From Sphingomonas sp. Leaf230 (GTDB lineage Bacteria > Pseudomonadota > Alphaproteobacteria > Sphingomonadales > Sphingomonadaceae), in contig NZ_LMKW01000013.1 in assembly GCF_001421745.1 (NCBI RefSeq), positions 62,001-126,000 of the forward strand: a stretch of DNA of 64,000 nucleotides, written 5' to 3'. Positions 16,490-24,135 of the stretch are shown here, piece by piece; position 1 is the first letter of the stretch; each line of letters starts with the position of its first letter. Below the pieces are notes generated by a model, which was not told the origin of the DNA, ran no database searches, and saw only the letters and a list, made by a program, of their open reading frames with translations. Position numbers and translations under genes: made by a program.

Positions 16490-17080
16490 TCAGATCGCGC
16501 GGACCGCCGCCAGAATCATCCGCCCCGTCAATCGCGCCGTCTCATCCTCCGACAACCGCGGCCGCGACAAGGTCCGGTGGCCAAGCCCGAACATGAAGGC
16601 GAGGATCAACTCCTCTGCGCCCTCCAGTTCGTTCTCCTGCAAGTCCGGATTGGCGACGCACGCGAGTTCGCGGATCATCCGGCGGAAATCGCGGCACAGG
16701 TCGGCGATCGTGTCGGCGACATCTGCGTTGCGGTGCGCCTCCGCCATGATCTCGAACGACAGCGCCTCGTCACCCTTCGACAGGGCACGCCGCGCCAGTT
16801 CGACGAACCCTTCCTCGATCGAGAATCGTTCCGATTTGACCGAGTCGTTCATCGTCTGCAGCTCGCCCATCTTGGCCGCCGCATCCTCCATTACGATCGC
16901 CTGGATCACCGCGTTCTTGCCGGTGAACAGGCGATATATCTGGCCGACGGAAACGCCCGCCGCTACTGCCAGTTCGGACATCGGGGTTTGATGAAACCCT
17001 TGTGTCGCAAACAGATGACGGGCCGACGAGACGATACGCTCCCGACTTCCCATTTCATGCTGCACTGCACTCAAAATCAT
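16490..17080 (-). CDS. TetR-family repressor, likely of the adjacent RND pump
   Basis: A 196-residue regulator with the N-terminal TetR helix-turn-helix: IVSSARHLFATQGFHQT, then MSELAVAAGVSVGQIYRLFTGKNA (recognition helix VSVGQIYRLF). The C-terminal ligand and dimerisation domain is unspecific by sequence. It is divergent from the efflux operon, and a perfect 20-bp palindrome lies in the shared region. By analogy with AcrR/TtgR it probably represses the pump and is released by a pump substrate. It starts at ATG 17080; an alternative is MGSRERI at residue 10. Confidence 0.88.
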   Translation of the reverse strand: MILSAVQHEMGSRERIVSSARHLFATQGFHQTPMSELAVAAGVSVGQIYRLFTGKNAVIQAIVMEDAAAKMGELQTMNDSVKSERFSIEEGFVELARRALSKGDEALSFEIMAEAHRNADVADTIADLCRDFRRMIRELACVANPDLQENELEGAEELILAFMFGLGHRTLSRPRLSEDETARLTGRMILAAVRAI

Positions 17081-17100
17081 GTTCCCAACGCGTTTTTAGG

Positions 17101-17129
17101 TTGACCGGCCGCTCGCACAATCCTAGCGG
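17101..17129 (+). promoter_or_regulatory. Candidate sigma70-type promoter of the RND operon
   Basis: TTGACC (17101-17106) and TAGCGG (17124-17129) are spaced by 17 nt. The -10 match is weak. The position just before the 20-bp palindrome fits repression by a protein sitting over the transcription start. Confidence 0.4.
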
Positions 17130-17138
17130 GCAAGCAAG

Positions 17139-17158
17139 CGGAATGAACGTTCATTCCG
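17139..17158. promoter_or_regulatory. Perfect 20-bp palindromic operator for the TetR repressor
   Basis: The half-site CGGAATGAAC is followed directly by its exact inverse GTTCATTCCG. The region between divergent tetR and the efflux operon contains no other palindrome of this quality. The site is 27 nt before the proposed ATG of the fusion protein gene. Confidence 0.8.
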
Positions 17159-17185
17159 GTGAACCTAATCTGCACGGACGTCGGG

Positions 17186-18412
17186 ATGCTTAACATGCAG
17201 CAATTGAACCTCAAGGGATCGGTGGCGCTCTTCGCGCTCGCCCTCCTGTCGGCTTGCGGCAAGGAGCAGGCTCCGCCGCCTCCGCCCACACCGACCGTCG
17301 GCGTCGTCACCGTCGGCGAGGAAGCGGTGGTCCTTACCTCCGAGCTTCCCGGTCGTATCGCCGCGGTGGAGACCTCGGAGGTCCGTCCGCAGGTCAGCGG
17401 CGTGGTCCGCGATCGCCTGTTCACCGAGGGTGCGATGGTCAGCAAGGGTCAGGTGCTCTACGCGATCGAGGACGCCCCCTACCGCGCGGCGCTCGCCAGC
17501 GCGCAGGGCCAGCTCGGCGCGGCCCAGTCGCAGATCAACGCGACCCGGCTCCAGGCGCAACGATACGGCCAGCTCGTGCAGTTGAACGCGGTCAGCAAGC
17601 AGGAGGCGGACAACGCAAATGCCTCCGCACAACAGGCCCGCGCCAATGTTGCAGCGCAGCAGGCAGCGGTCCAGTCGGCGCGCGTCAACCTCGGCTTCAC
17701 GCGCATCAAGGCACCGATCTCGGGCCGCATCGGCCGGTCGCTCGTGACTGTCGGCGCGCTCGTCCAGACCGGACAGACCGATCCGCTCGCAACGATCCAG
17801 CGCACCAACACCGTCTATGTCGACGTCGTCCAGTCGGCGGCGCAGCTGCTCGATCTCAAGCAGGCGATGGCGAGCGGCGGCGTGACCCGCGGCGACGGCA
17901 GCGCGCGCGTCCAGCTGATTCTTCCGAACGGCACGACCTATCCGATCGAGGGCCGTTTGCAGTTCGCCGAAGTCACGGTCGACCAGACCACCGGCGCGGT
18001 GACGCTGCGCGCAAGCTTCCCGAACCCCAACGGCCTGTTGCTGCCCGGCATGTACGTCCGCGCCAAGCTGGTCGAGGGAACGCGTCGCCAAGCGATCATG
18101 GCGCCGACCGCCGGCATCACGCGCGATCCGCGCGGCGGTGCGACCGCTCTGGTCGTCAACGCGCAGAACAAGGTCGAGCAGCGTAATGTCACCACCGACC
18201 GCGTGATCGGCGACAAGTGGATCGTCACCAGCGGCCTGAAGCCCGGCGACAAGCTGATCGTCGAGGGGCTCCTCAACCTGCGTCCCGGCGCGACCGTCAA
18301 GCCTGCCGCCCCGCAGCAGGTCGCCAAGCCCGCTGGCGGGCCCGGCGCTGCACCCGGAGGCGGCGACGCGTCCGGTGCGACCAGCAACAGTTCCGCGCAG
18401 GCCGGGAAGTAA
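17186..18412 (+). CDS. RND efflux periplasmic adaptor (membrane fusion protein, AcrA/MexA type)
   Basis: A lipoprotein adaptor linking the inner-membrane RND pump to the outer-membrane channel. The N-terminus has a signal peptide ending in the lipobox LLSACGKE. The body shows the HlyD/biotinyl-lipoyl half-motifs (SGVVRDRLFTEGAMVSKGQ and FTRIKAPISGRIGRSL), a coiled-coil hairpin between them (about residues 85-165), then beta-barrel and membrane-proximal domains. The C-terminus is Pro/Gly/Ala-rich. Two ATGs are possible, 17186 and 17195; both keep the signal peptide. The inner-membrane pump gene follows after 6 nt. Confidence 0.92.
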   Translation: MLNMQQLNLKGSVALFALALLSACGKEQAPPPPPTPTVGVVTVGEEAVVLTSELPGRIAAVETSEVRPQVSGVVRDRLFTEGAMVSKGQVLYAIEDAPYRAALASAQGQLGAAQSQINATRLQAQRYGQLVQLNAVSKQEADNANASAQQARANVAAQQAAVQSARVNLGFTRIKAPISGRIGRSLVTVGALVQTGQTDPLATIQRTNTVYVDVVQSAAQLLDLKQAMASGGVTRGDGSARVQLILPNGTTYPIEGRLQFAEVTVDQTTGAVTLRASFPNPNGLLLPGMYVRAKLVEGTRRQAIMAPTAGITRDPRGGATALVVNAQNKVEQRNVTTDRVIGDKWIVTSGLKPGDKLIVEGLLNLRPGATVKPAAPQQVAKPAGGPGAAPGGGDASGATSNSSAQAGK

Positions 18413-18418
18413 CCGCCC

Positions 18419-21400
18419 ATGTCACGCTATTTCATCGATCGACCCATCTTCGCGTGGGTCATCGCCATCATCCTGATGCTGGCCGGCATCCTCGCGATCC
18501 GGTCGCTGCCGATCGCGCAGTTCCCTGAGATCGCCGCCCCAAAGGTGACGGTCGCGACGTCCTATCCGGGCGCCGACGCGCAGACGCTCGAGAACACGAC
18601 GACCCAGATCATCGAGCAGCAGATGAAGGGCATCGACAACCTTCGCTACTTTGCCTCGACCTCGGACGGCTCGGGCAACCTCGCGATCACGCTCACCTTC
18701 GAGCAGGGCACCGATCCCGACATCGCGCAGGTCCAGGTGCAGAACAAGCTGCAACAGGCGACTCCGCTCCTGCCGCAGGAAGTGCAGCAGGCCGGTCTGC
18801 GCGTGACCAAGGCGACCGCCAACTTCCTGCTCATCATCGCCGCCTATTCGGAAAACGGCGATCACGACCAGGTCGATCTCGGCGACATGATCGCCTCGAA
18901 GCTCCAGGATCCGCTCAGCCGCATCAAGGGCGTTGGCGACACGCAGGTGTTCGGCGCGCAATATTCGATGCGGATCTGGGTCGACCCCTTCAAGATGTCG
19001 AACCTCGGCGTCACCGTCACCGACATCACGTCGGCGCTGACCGCGCAGAACGCACAGGTTTCGGCCGGCCAGGTCGGCAGTCTGCCTGCCGTCAAGGGCC
19101 AGTCGCTCAACGCGACCGTGACCGCACAGTCGCGCCTCCAGACGCCGGAACAGTTCCGCGCGATCATCGTCCGCTCGGCAACCAGCGGCGCGACCGTGCG
19201 CCTGTCGGACGTCGCCCGCGTCGAAATGGGTTCAGAGAATTACAGCTTCCAGGCACGCTATAACGGCAAGCAGGCGGCAGGTTTCGGCGTGAAGCTGGCA
19301 CCGGGTGCGAACGCGCTCGATACCGTCAAGCTGGTCAAGGCCGAGGTCAACCGGATCGCCAAGCAGTTCCCGCCCGACGTGAAGGTCGCGTTCCCGATCG
19401 ACAACTCGACGTTCGTGCGGCTGTCGGTCGAGCAGGTCATCCACACGCTGATCGAGGCGATCGTCCTCGTCTTCCTCGTGATGTTCCTGTTCCTCCAGAA
19501 CTTCCGCGCCACGCTGATCCCGACGATCGCGGTCCCGGTCGTGTTGCTCGGCTCGCTCGCCGTGCTCCAGGTCGCGGGGTTCACGATCAACACGCTGACC
19601 TTGTTCGGCATGGTGCTGGCGATCGGCCTGCTCGTCGATGATGCGATCGTCGTCGTCGAGAACGTCGAGCGCCTGATCCAGGAGGAAGGGCTCTCCCCGA
19701 AGGAAGCCGCCAAGAAGTCGATGGACGAGATCAGCGGCGCGCTGGTCGGCATCGGCCTCGTGCTGTCGGCGGTGTTCCTGCCGATGGCGTTCTTCAGCGG
19801 TTCGACCGGCGTGATCTTCCGGCAGTTCTCGATCACCATCGTGTCGTCGATGGCGCTTTCGGTGCTGGTCGCGTTGATCCTGACGCCCGCGCTCTGCGCG
19901 ACGATCCTGAAGCCCGCCAAGGAAGGTCACGGCGAGAAGAAGGGCTTCTTCGGCTGGTTCAACCGGACTTTCGACAAGGGCGTCAGCAAGTACGGCAACG
20001 GCCTGCGCCGCGTCGAGAAGGGCTGGGTCCGCACGATGCTGGTCTATGCCGTGATCGTCGTCGCGATGGCCTTCATCTTCGTCCGCCTGCCATCGGGCTT
20101 CCTCCCCGAGGAAGACCAAGGCGTGATGTTCGCGCAGGTCTCGATGCCGTCGGGTACGCCGATGGAGGAGACCGCCCGGACGATGGACAAGGTCCGCGAT
20201 CACTTCATGATCGACGAGAAGGCCAACACCGCGGGTATCTTCACGATCAGCGGCTTCGGCTTCGTCGGCCAGGGCCAGAATGTCGGCATCGCCTTCATCC
20301 AGCTGAAGCCCTGGGAAGATCGTAGCGGCAAGGAGAACAGCGTCGCGGCGGTCGCCGCCCGTGCCAACCAGGCGCTCGCTGGAATCCGTGCCGGCATGGT
20401 GATCGGCTTCGTGCCGCCCGCCGTGCAGGAACTGGGCAACGCCAACGGCTTCGACTTCATGCTGAAGGACAATGCCGGCGTCGGTCACGAGAAACTGCTC
20501 GAGGCCCGCAACATGCTGCTCGGCATGGCCAGCCAGGACAAGCGCCTGATGCAGGTCCGCCCGAACGGCCTGGAGGATGCGCCTCAGCTGAAACTGAACG
20601 TCGACCAGGCGCAGGCAGGGGCACTCGGCCTCAGCCAGCAGGACATCAACACCACCGTCAGCACCGCGTTCGGTGGCGCGTACATCAACGATTTCATCGA
20701 CCGCGGTCGCGTGAAGAAGGTGTTCGTGCAGGCCGACGCACCGTTCCGCACGACGCCCGCCGACCTCGGCAACTTCTACGTCCGCGGCACGACCAGCAAC
20801 GCGATGGCGCCGTTCTCGTCCTTCTCGACGACGAGCTGGAACTACGGCCCGTCACGCCTCGAACGGTACAACGGCGTAGCCTCGTTCGAGATCATGGGCT
20901 CGCCGGCGCCAGGCGTCAGCAGCGGCACCGCGATCAAGGCGATGGAGGAGATGGCGGCCAAGCTGCCACCTGGTATCGGCTATGAGTGGACCGGGCTCAG
21001 CTACGAGGAAAACCTGTCGGGCGGCCAGTCGACCACGGTCTATGCGCTGTCGCTGCTGATCGTGTTCCTCTGCCTCGCGGCGCTGTACGAGAGCTGGTCG
21101 ATCCCGATCGCCGTCCTGCTGGTGGTGCCGCTCGGCGTCCTCGGCGCGGTCGGCGCGGCGATGATCTTCGGGCTGAACAACGACATCTACCTCCAGGTCG
21201 GGCTCATCACGACGATCGGCGTGGCGGCGAAGAACGCGATCCTGATCGTGGAGTTCGCCGAGGAGAAGATGGGCGACGGGATGAACGCGGCCGATGCCGC
21301 GGTCGAGGCGGCCAAGCTTCGCCTTCGCCCGATCCTGATGACGTCGTTCGCGTTCATCTTCGGCGTGTTGCCGCTCGCCTTGTCGAGCGGTGCCGGCGCC

Positions 21401-21628
21401 GGCGGCCAGAACGCAATCGGCTGGGCGGTGGTCGGCGGCATGCTGTCCGCGACCGTCCTCGCGATCTTCTTCGTGCCGCTGTTCTTCCTGCTCGTGAAGC
21501 GCGTCTTCAAGCAGGACAAGGCCGGCTCGGGGCAGGACCGCGATCAGGTGCCCGACCACGACGGCAACCGTGACGACAACCGTGACGGCGGCCATCCGCC
21601 CCACGACCAGCGGCCGCAGGAGGCCTGA
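18419..21628 (+). CDS. RND efflux pump, inner-membrane transporter (AcrB/HAE1 family)
   Basis: A proton-driven multidrug exporter of 1069 residues, the standard HAE1 length. It begins MSRYFIDRPIFAWVIAI, typical of AcrB/MexB/TtgB. The RND signature in TM4 is visible as GLLVDDAIVVVENVER with the proton-relay Asp pair, and the partner Lys region lies near AAKNAILIVEFAEE in TM10. Two large periplasmic loops follow TM1 and TM7. The C-terminal tail is rich in Asp, Asn and Arg and is not conserved. It is the second gene of the efflux operon, between the adaptor and outer-membrane factor genes. Confidence 0.96.
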   Translation: MSRYFIDRPIFAWVIAIILMLAGILAIRSLPIAQFPEIAAPKVTVATSYPGADAQTLENTTTQIIEQQMKGIDNLRYFASTSDGSGNLAITLTFEQGTDPDIAQVQVQNKLQQATPLLPQEVQQAGLRVTKATANFLLIIAAYSENGDHDQVDLGDMIASKLQDPLSRIKGVGDTQVFGAQYSMRIWVDPFKMSNLGVTVTDITSALTAQNAQVSAGQVGSLPAVKGQSLNATVTAQSRLQTPEQFRAIIVRSATSGATVRLSDVARVEMGSENYSFQARYNGKQAAGFGVKLAPGANALDTVKLVKAEVNRIAKQFPPDVKVAFPIDNSTFVRLSVEQVIHTLIEAIVLVFLVMFLFLQNFRATLIPTIAVPVVLLGSLAVLQVAGFTINTLTLFGMVLAIGLLVDDAIVVVENVERLIQEEGLSPKEAAKKSMDEISGALVGIGLVLSAVFLPMAFFSGSTGVIFRQFSITIVSSMALSVLVALILTPALCATILKPAKEGHGEKKGFFGWFNRTFDKGVSKYGNGLRRVEKGWVRTMLVYAVIVVAMAFIFVRLPSGFLPEEDQGVMFAQVSMPSGTPMEETARTMDKVRDHFMIDEKANTAGIFTISGFGFVGQGQNVGIAFIQLKPWEDRSGKENSVAAVAARANQALAGIRAGMVIGFVPPAVQELGNANGFDFMLKDNAGVGHEKLLEARNMLLGMASQDKRLMQVRPNGLEDAPQLKLNVDQAQAGALGLSQQDINTTVSTAFGGAYINDFIDRGRVKKVFVQADAPFRTTPADLGNFYVRGTTSNAMAPFSSFSTTSWNYGPSRLERYNGVASFEIMGSPAPGVSSGTAIKAMEEMAAKLPPGIGYEWTGLSYEENLSGGQSTTVYALSLLIVFLCLAALYESWSIPIAVLLVVPLGVLGAVGAAMIFGLNNDIYLQVGLITTIGVAAKNAILIVEFAEEKMGDGMNAADAAVEAAKLRLRPILMTSFAFIFGVLPLALSSGAGAGGQNAIGWAVVGGMLSATVLAIFFVPLFFLLVKRVFKQDKAGSGQDRDQVPDHDGNRDDNRDGGHPPHDQRPQEA

Positions 21629-21633
21629 TCCAG

Positions 21634-23169
21634 ATGTTCTCGACCAAGATCTCCAGCCGCACCGCGCTCACGTTCGCCGCCGGGCTCACGCTCGCCGGGT
21701 GCAACCTCGCCCCTAAATACGTCCGCCCGGAGCTTCCCGTCGCGCCGAGCGGACCGACCGGGCCAGCCTATTCGGCCGGCAACGCCGCGAACGCGATCTC
21801 GCTGGCGGACACCGCATGGGAAGCGTTCTTCACGGATGACCGCCTGCGCGGCGTGATCCGCCTCGCGCTCGACAATAACCGCGACGTCCGCATCGCGGTC
21901 GCCAACGTCGCACAGGCTCGCGCGCAATACCGCGTGCAGCGCGCGGACCTGTTCCCGACGATCGGCGCAACCGGCAGCGCGACCTACCAGAAGTCGCCGT
22001 TCGGTGCGGTTGGTGGCGGCGTAGGCGGTGTCGGCGGCGGCACTGGTGGTGGCACGGGCGGCGTCGGTGGCGGTACCGGAACGGGTGGCGGCACCGGTGG
22101 TGGTACCGGCGGTGCGGGCACTGCCGTCACCGGCAGCGGGCGCGCCGACATCTATTCGGCCAATGTCGGTATCTCGGCTTGGGAAATCGACCTCTTTGGC
22201 CGCATCCGCAACCTGACGCAGGCGCAGCAGGAGGCCTATTTCGCAGCGGAAGAGAACCGCAACGCAGCCCAGGTGTCGCTCATCTCGGAGACCGCGACCG
22301 CGTGGCTGACGATGGCCGCCGACCAGGACCGCCTCAAGATCGCGCAGGATACCGAGCGCGCGTTCGGCCAGACGCTGAAGCTCACGCAGGATCGCTTCCG
22401 GATCGGCATCGCGTCCGAACTCGAAGTGCGTCAGGCGCGCACCACTTATGATCAGGCGCGCTCGGACATTGCCGACGCGACCACGCTAATTGCGCAGGAC
22501 CAGAACGCGCTCAACCTGCTCGCCGGGACGACCGTGACGCAGGACCTGCTCCCCGCGCGGATGCCGGAGAAGACGCCGACGCTGGAGAATCTGCCCGCCA
22601 ACCTGTCGTCGGAGGTGCTGTTGCGCCGTCCGGACGTCGCCGCCGCCGAGCATAATCTGATCGCCGCCAACGCGAACATCGGCGCGGCGCGCGCGGCGTT
22701 CTTCCCGAACATCTCGCTGACCGCGGCGTTCGGCACGCTCAGCCTCGGCCTGTCGAACCTGTTCGGCAGCGGCAGCCAGCAATGGTCGGTCGCCCCGTCG
22801 ATCACGCAGCCGATCTTCGATTTCGGCCGCAACAAGGGCAATCTGCAATACGCCAAGGCAACGCGCGACGCGATGCTGGCGACGTATGAACGGAGCATCC
22901 AGACCGGCTTCCGCGAGGTCGCCGATGCGCTGGCACGTCGCGGCACGATCAACAGCCAGCTCGAGGCGCAGACGTCGCTGCGGGACAACGCGGCCGGCGC
23001 GTATAACCTATCGCAGCTCCGCTTCCGCGCCGGGATCGACCCGTTCCTCAACACGCTCGATTCGCAGCGCGCGCTCTACACTGCCCAGCAGAGCCTGCTC
23101 GCCACGCGCCTCGTCCGCGACAGCAACGCGGTCGAGCTCTACCGCTCGCTCGGCGGTGGCCTGAAGTAA
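21634..23169 (+). CDS. RND efflux outer-membrane factor (NodT/OprM family lipoprotein)
   Basis: The third gene of the operon, 6 nt after the transporter. It has a signal peptide with lipobox LTLAGCNL and the family start NLAPKYVRPELPVAP. Two OEP repeats follow, with the periplasmic coiled-coil segments around AYFAAEENRNAAQVSLISE and VADALARRGTINSQLEAQ. It is unusual in carrying a Gly/Thr/Val-rich insert of about 40 residues (roughly 125-165) just before the first extracellular strand region (RADIYSANVGISAWEIDLFG). Without it the length, about 470, matches OprM-type proteins. Confidence 0.93.
   Translation: MFSTKISSRTALTFAAGLTLAGCNLAPKYVRPELPVAPSGPTGPAYSAGNAANAISLADTAWEAFFTDDRLRGVIRLALDNNRDVRIAVANVAQARAQYRVQRADLFPTIGATGSATYQKSPFGAVGGGVGGVGGGTGGGTGGVGGGTGTGGGTGGGTGGAGTAVTGSGRADIYSANVGISAWEIDLFGRIRNLTQAQQEAYFAAEENRNAAQVSLISETATAWLTMAADQDRLKIAQDTERAFGQTLKLTQDRFRIGIASELEVRQARTTYDQARSDIADATTLIAQDQNALNLLAGTTVTQDLLPARMPEKTPTLENLPANLSSEVLLRRPDVAAAEHNLIAANANIGAARAAFFPNISLTAAFGTLSLGLSNLFGSGSQQWSVAPSITQPIFDFGRNKGNLQYAKATRDAMLATYERSIQTGFREVADALARRGTINSQLEAQTSLRDNAAGAYNLSQLRFRAGIDPFLNTLDSQRALYTAQQSLLATRLVRDSNAVELYRSLGGGLK
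22006..22130 (+). repeat. In-frame low-complexity GGT/GGC repeat inside the outer-membrane factor gene
   Basis: The DNA is a degenerate array of GGTGGCGGCACC-like units encoding GGGTGG and GGVGGG runs. The repeats preserve the frame. Such arrays can change length by slippage in multiples of three. Confidence 0.8.
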
Positions 23170-23194
23170 GGCCCGCTTCCAACGACATGAACTG

Positions 23195-23302
23195 CCCCCC
23201 TCCCTGGAAGGGAGGGGCTGGGGGTGGGTAGGCCCGCTTGTGTCGCGACGTCGGGACAGATCGAAACCGACCCACCCCGAACCCCTCCCTTTCAGGGAGG
23301 GG
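23195..23302. repeat. Paired palindromic repeat, family F copy 1
   Basis: CCCCCCTCCCTGGAAGGGAG at the left and CTCCCTTTCAGGGAGGGG at the right are inverted arms. Next to them are GGGGGTGGGTAGGCCCG and CCGACCCACCCC. A second copy is at 57036-57142. The stop of the FMN reductase gene is about 10 nt beyond it. Confidence 0.8.
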
Positions 23303-23312
23303 CGAGAAGGTT

Positions 23313-23933
23313 CTAGTTCGCCGGCTCGGACAACGGCGCGAACCGTGCCACCTGCCGCCCGACCAGCCGCAACTGTTCGAGCACCGCAGGATCGCTCGCC
23401 CCGCCCTCATCGTCGAACTTCGTCACCTGCGTATTGATCGCGGCGGCAAACGGCGTCGGCCACCCGCGCAACGCATGGACGATCGAGCGCAACGCCGCGA
23501 TCGTGCTCCCCGTCGCCTGCCAGCCGTACGCCGTGGCGATCAGTCCGACCGGCATGTCCGCCAGATACGGGCGTTCGTCGCGCGACGTCTCCTCCAGCAG
23601 GTCGAGCGCGTTCTTGACCACGCCCGAGATGCTGCCGTGATAGCCCGGGCTTGCGATGATCACCGCCGATGCACCACGTACGGCTTCCACGAACGCCTGC
23701 TCGTCCGCTGTCCGCGTGGTCGCCTTCGGATCGTACAGCGGCAGCCGCGCCATGTCGGCGCCGCCGAACATCTGCGTGCGATACCCTTGCTTCTCGACCG
23801 CATCGAGCGCGATCCGCAGCGCACGCTCGGTCGACGAGACGCCGCCGATGGTGCCGCCGATGCCGACGACCAGCGGCAGGACGGCGGGAGGAGTGTCGGA
23901 AGCGGCCACGGTTTTATCCTGTTCGAACGTCAT
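23313..23933 (-). CDS. NADPH-dependent FMN reductase family protein
   Basis: A 206-residue flavodoxin-like oxidoreductase. VVGIGGTIGGVSSTERAL is the FMN phosphate-binding loop, and ASPGYHGSISGVVKNALDLL is the conserved SPxYHGSxSGxLKNAxD block of the NADPH-dependent FMN reductase / chromate-reductase group. It is cytosolic; the physiological substrate (FMN, quinone or azo compound) cannot be told from sequence. The N-terminal ~18 residues are not conserved, and a later start is possible. It is monocistronic and converges on the efflux operon. Confidence 0.85.
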   Translation of the reverse strand: MTFEQDKTVAASDTPPAVLPLVVGIGGTIGGVSSTERALRIALDAVEKQGYRTQMFGGADMARLPLYDPKATTRTADEQAFVEAVRGASAVIIASPGYHGSISGVVKNALDLLEETSRDERPYLADMPVGLIATAYGWQATGSTIAALRSIVHALRGWPTPFAAAINTQVTKFDDEGGASDPAVLEQLRLVGRQVARFAPLSEPAN

Positions 23934-24135
23934 GCGATGCTCTTTCCCGTTTCGTCGCGCGATGACAACAGCTTCGGTCGGTTCTCATCACGCGGACGTC
24001 GTGCCGCTGTCGCTAAGCCCCTGTACACGTTAAGCATGCGCAGGAACGGACGGCGTAAGCACAGACTTGCCCGAGCTGTCATAGAACGATAATACACCTG
24101 ACGTCCGCCGCTTGGCCGACCCGCTGGAACGACCG

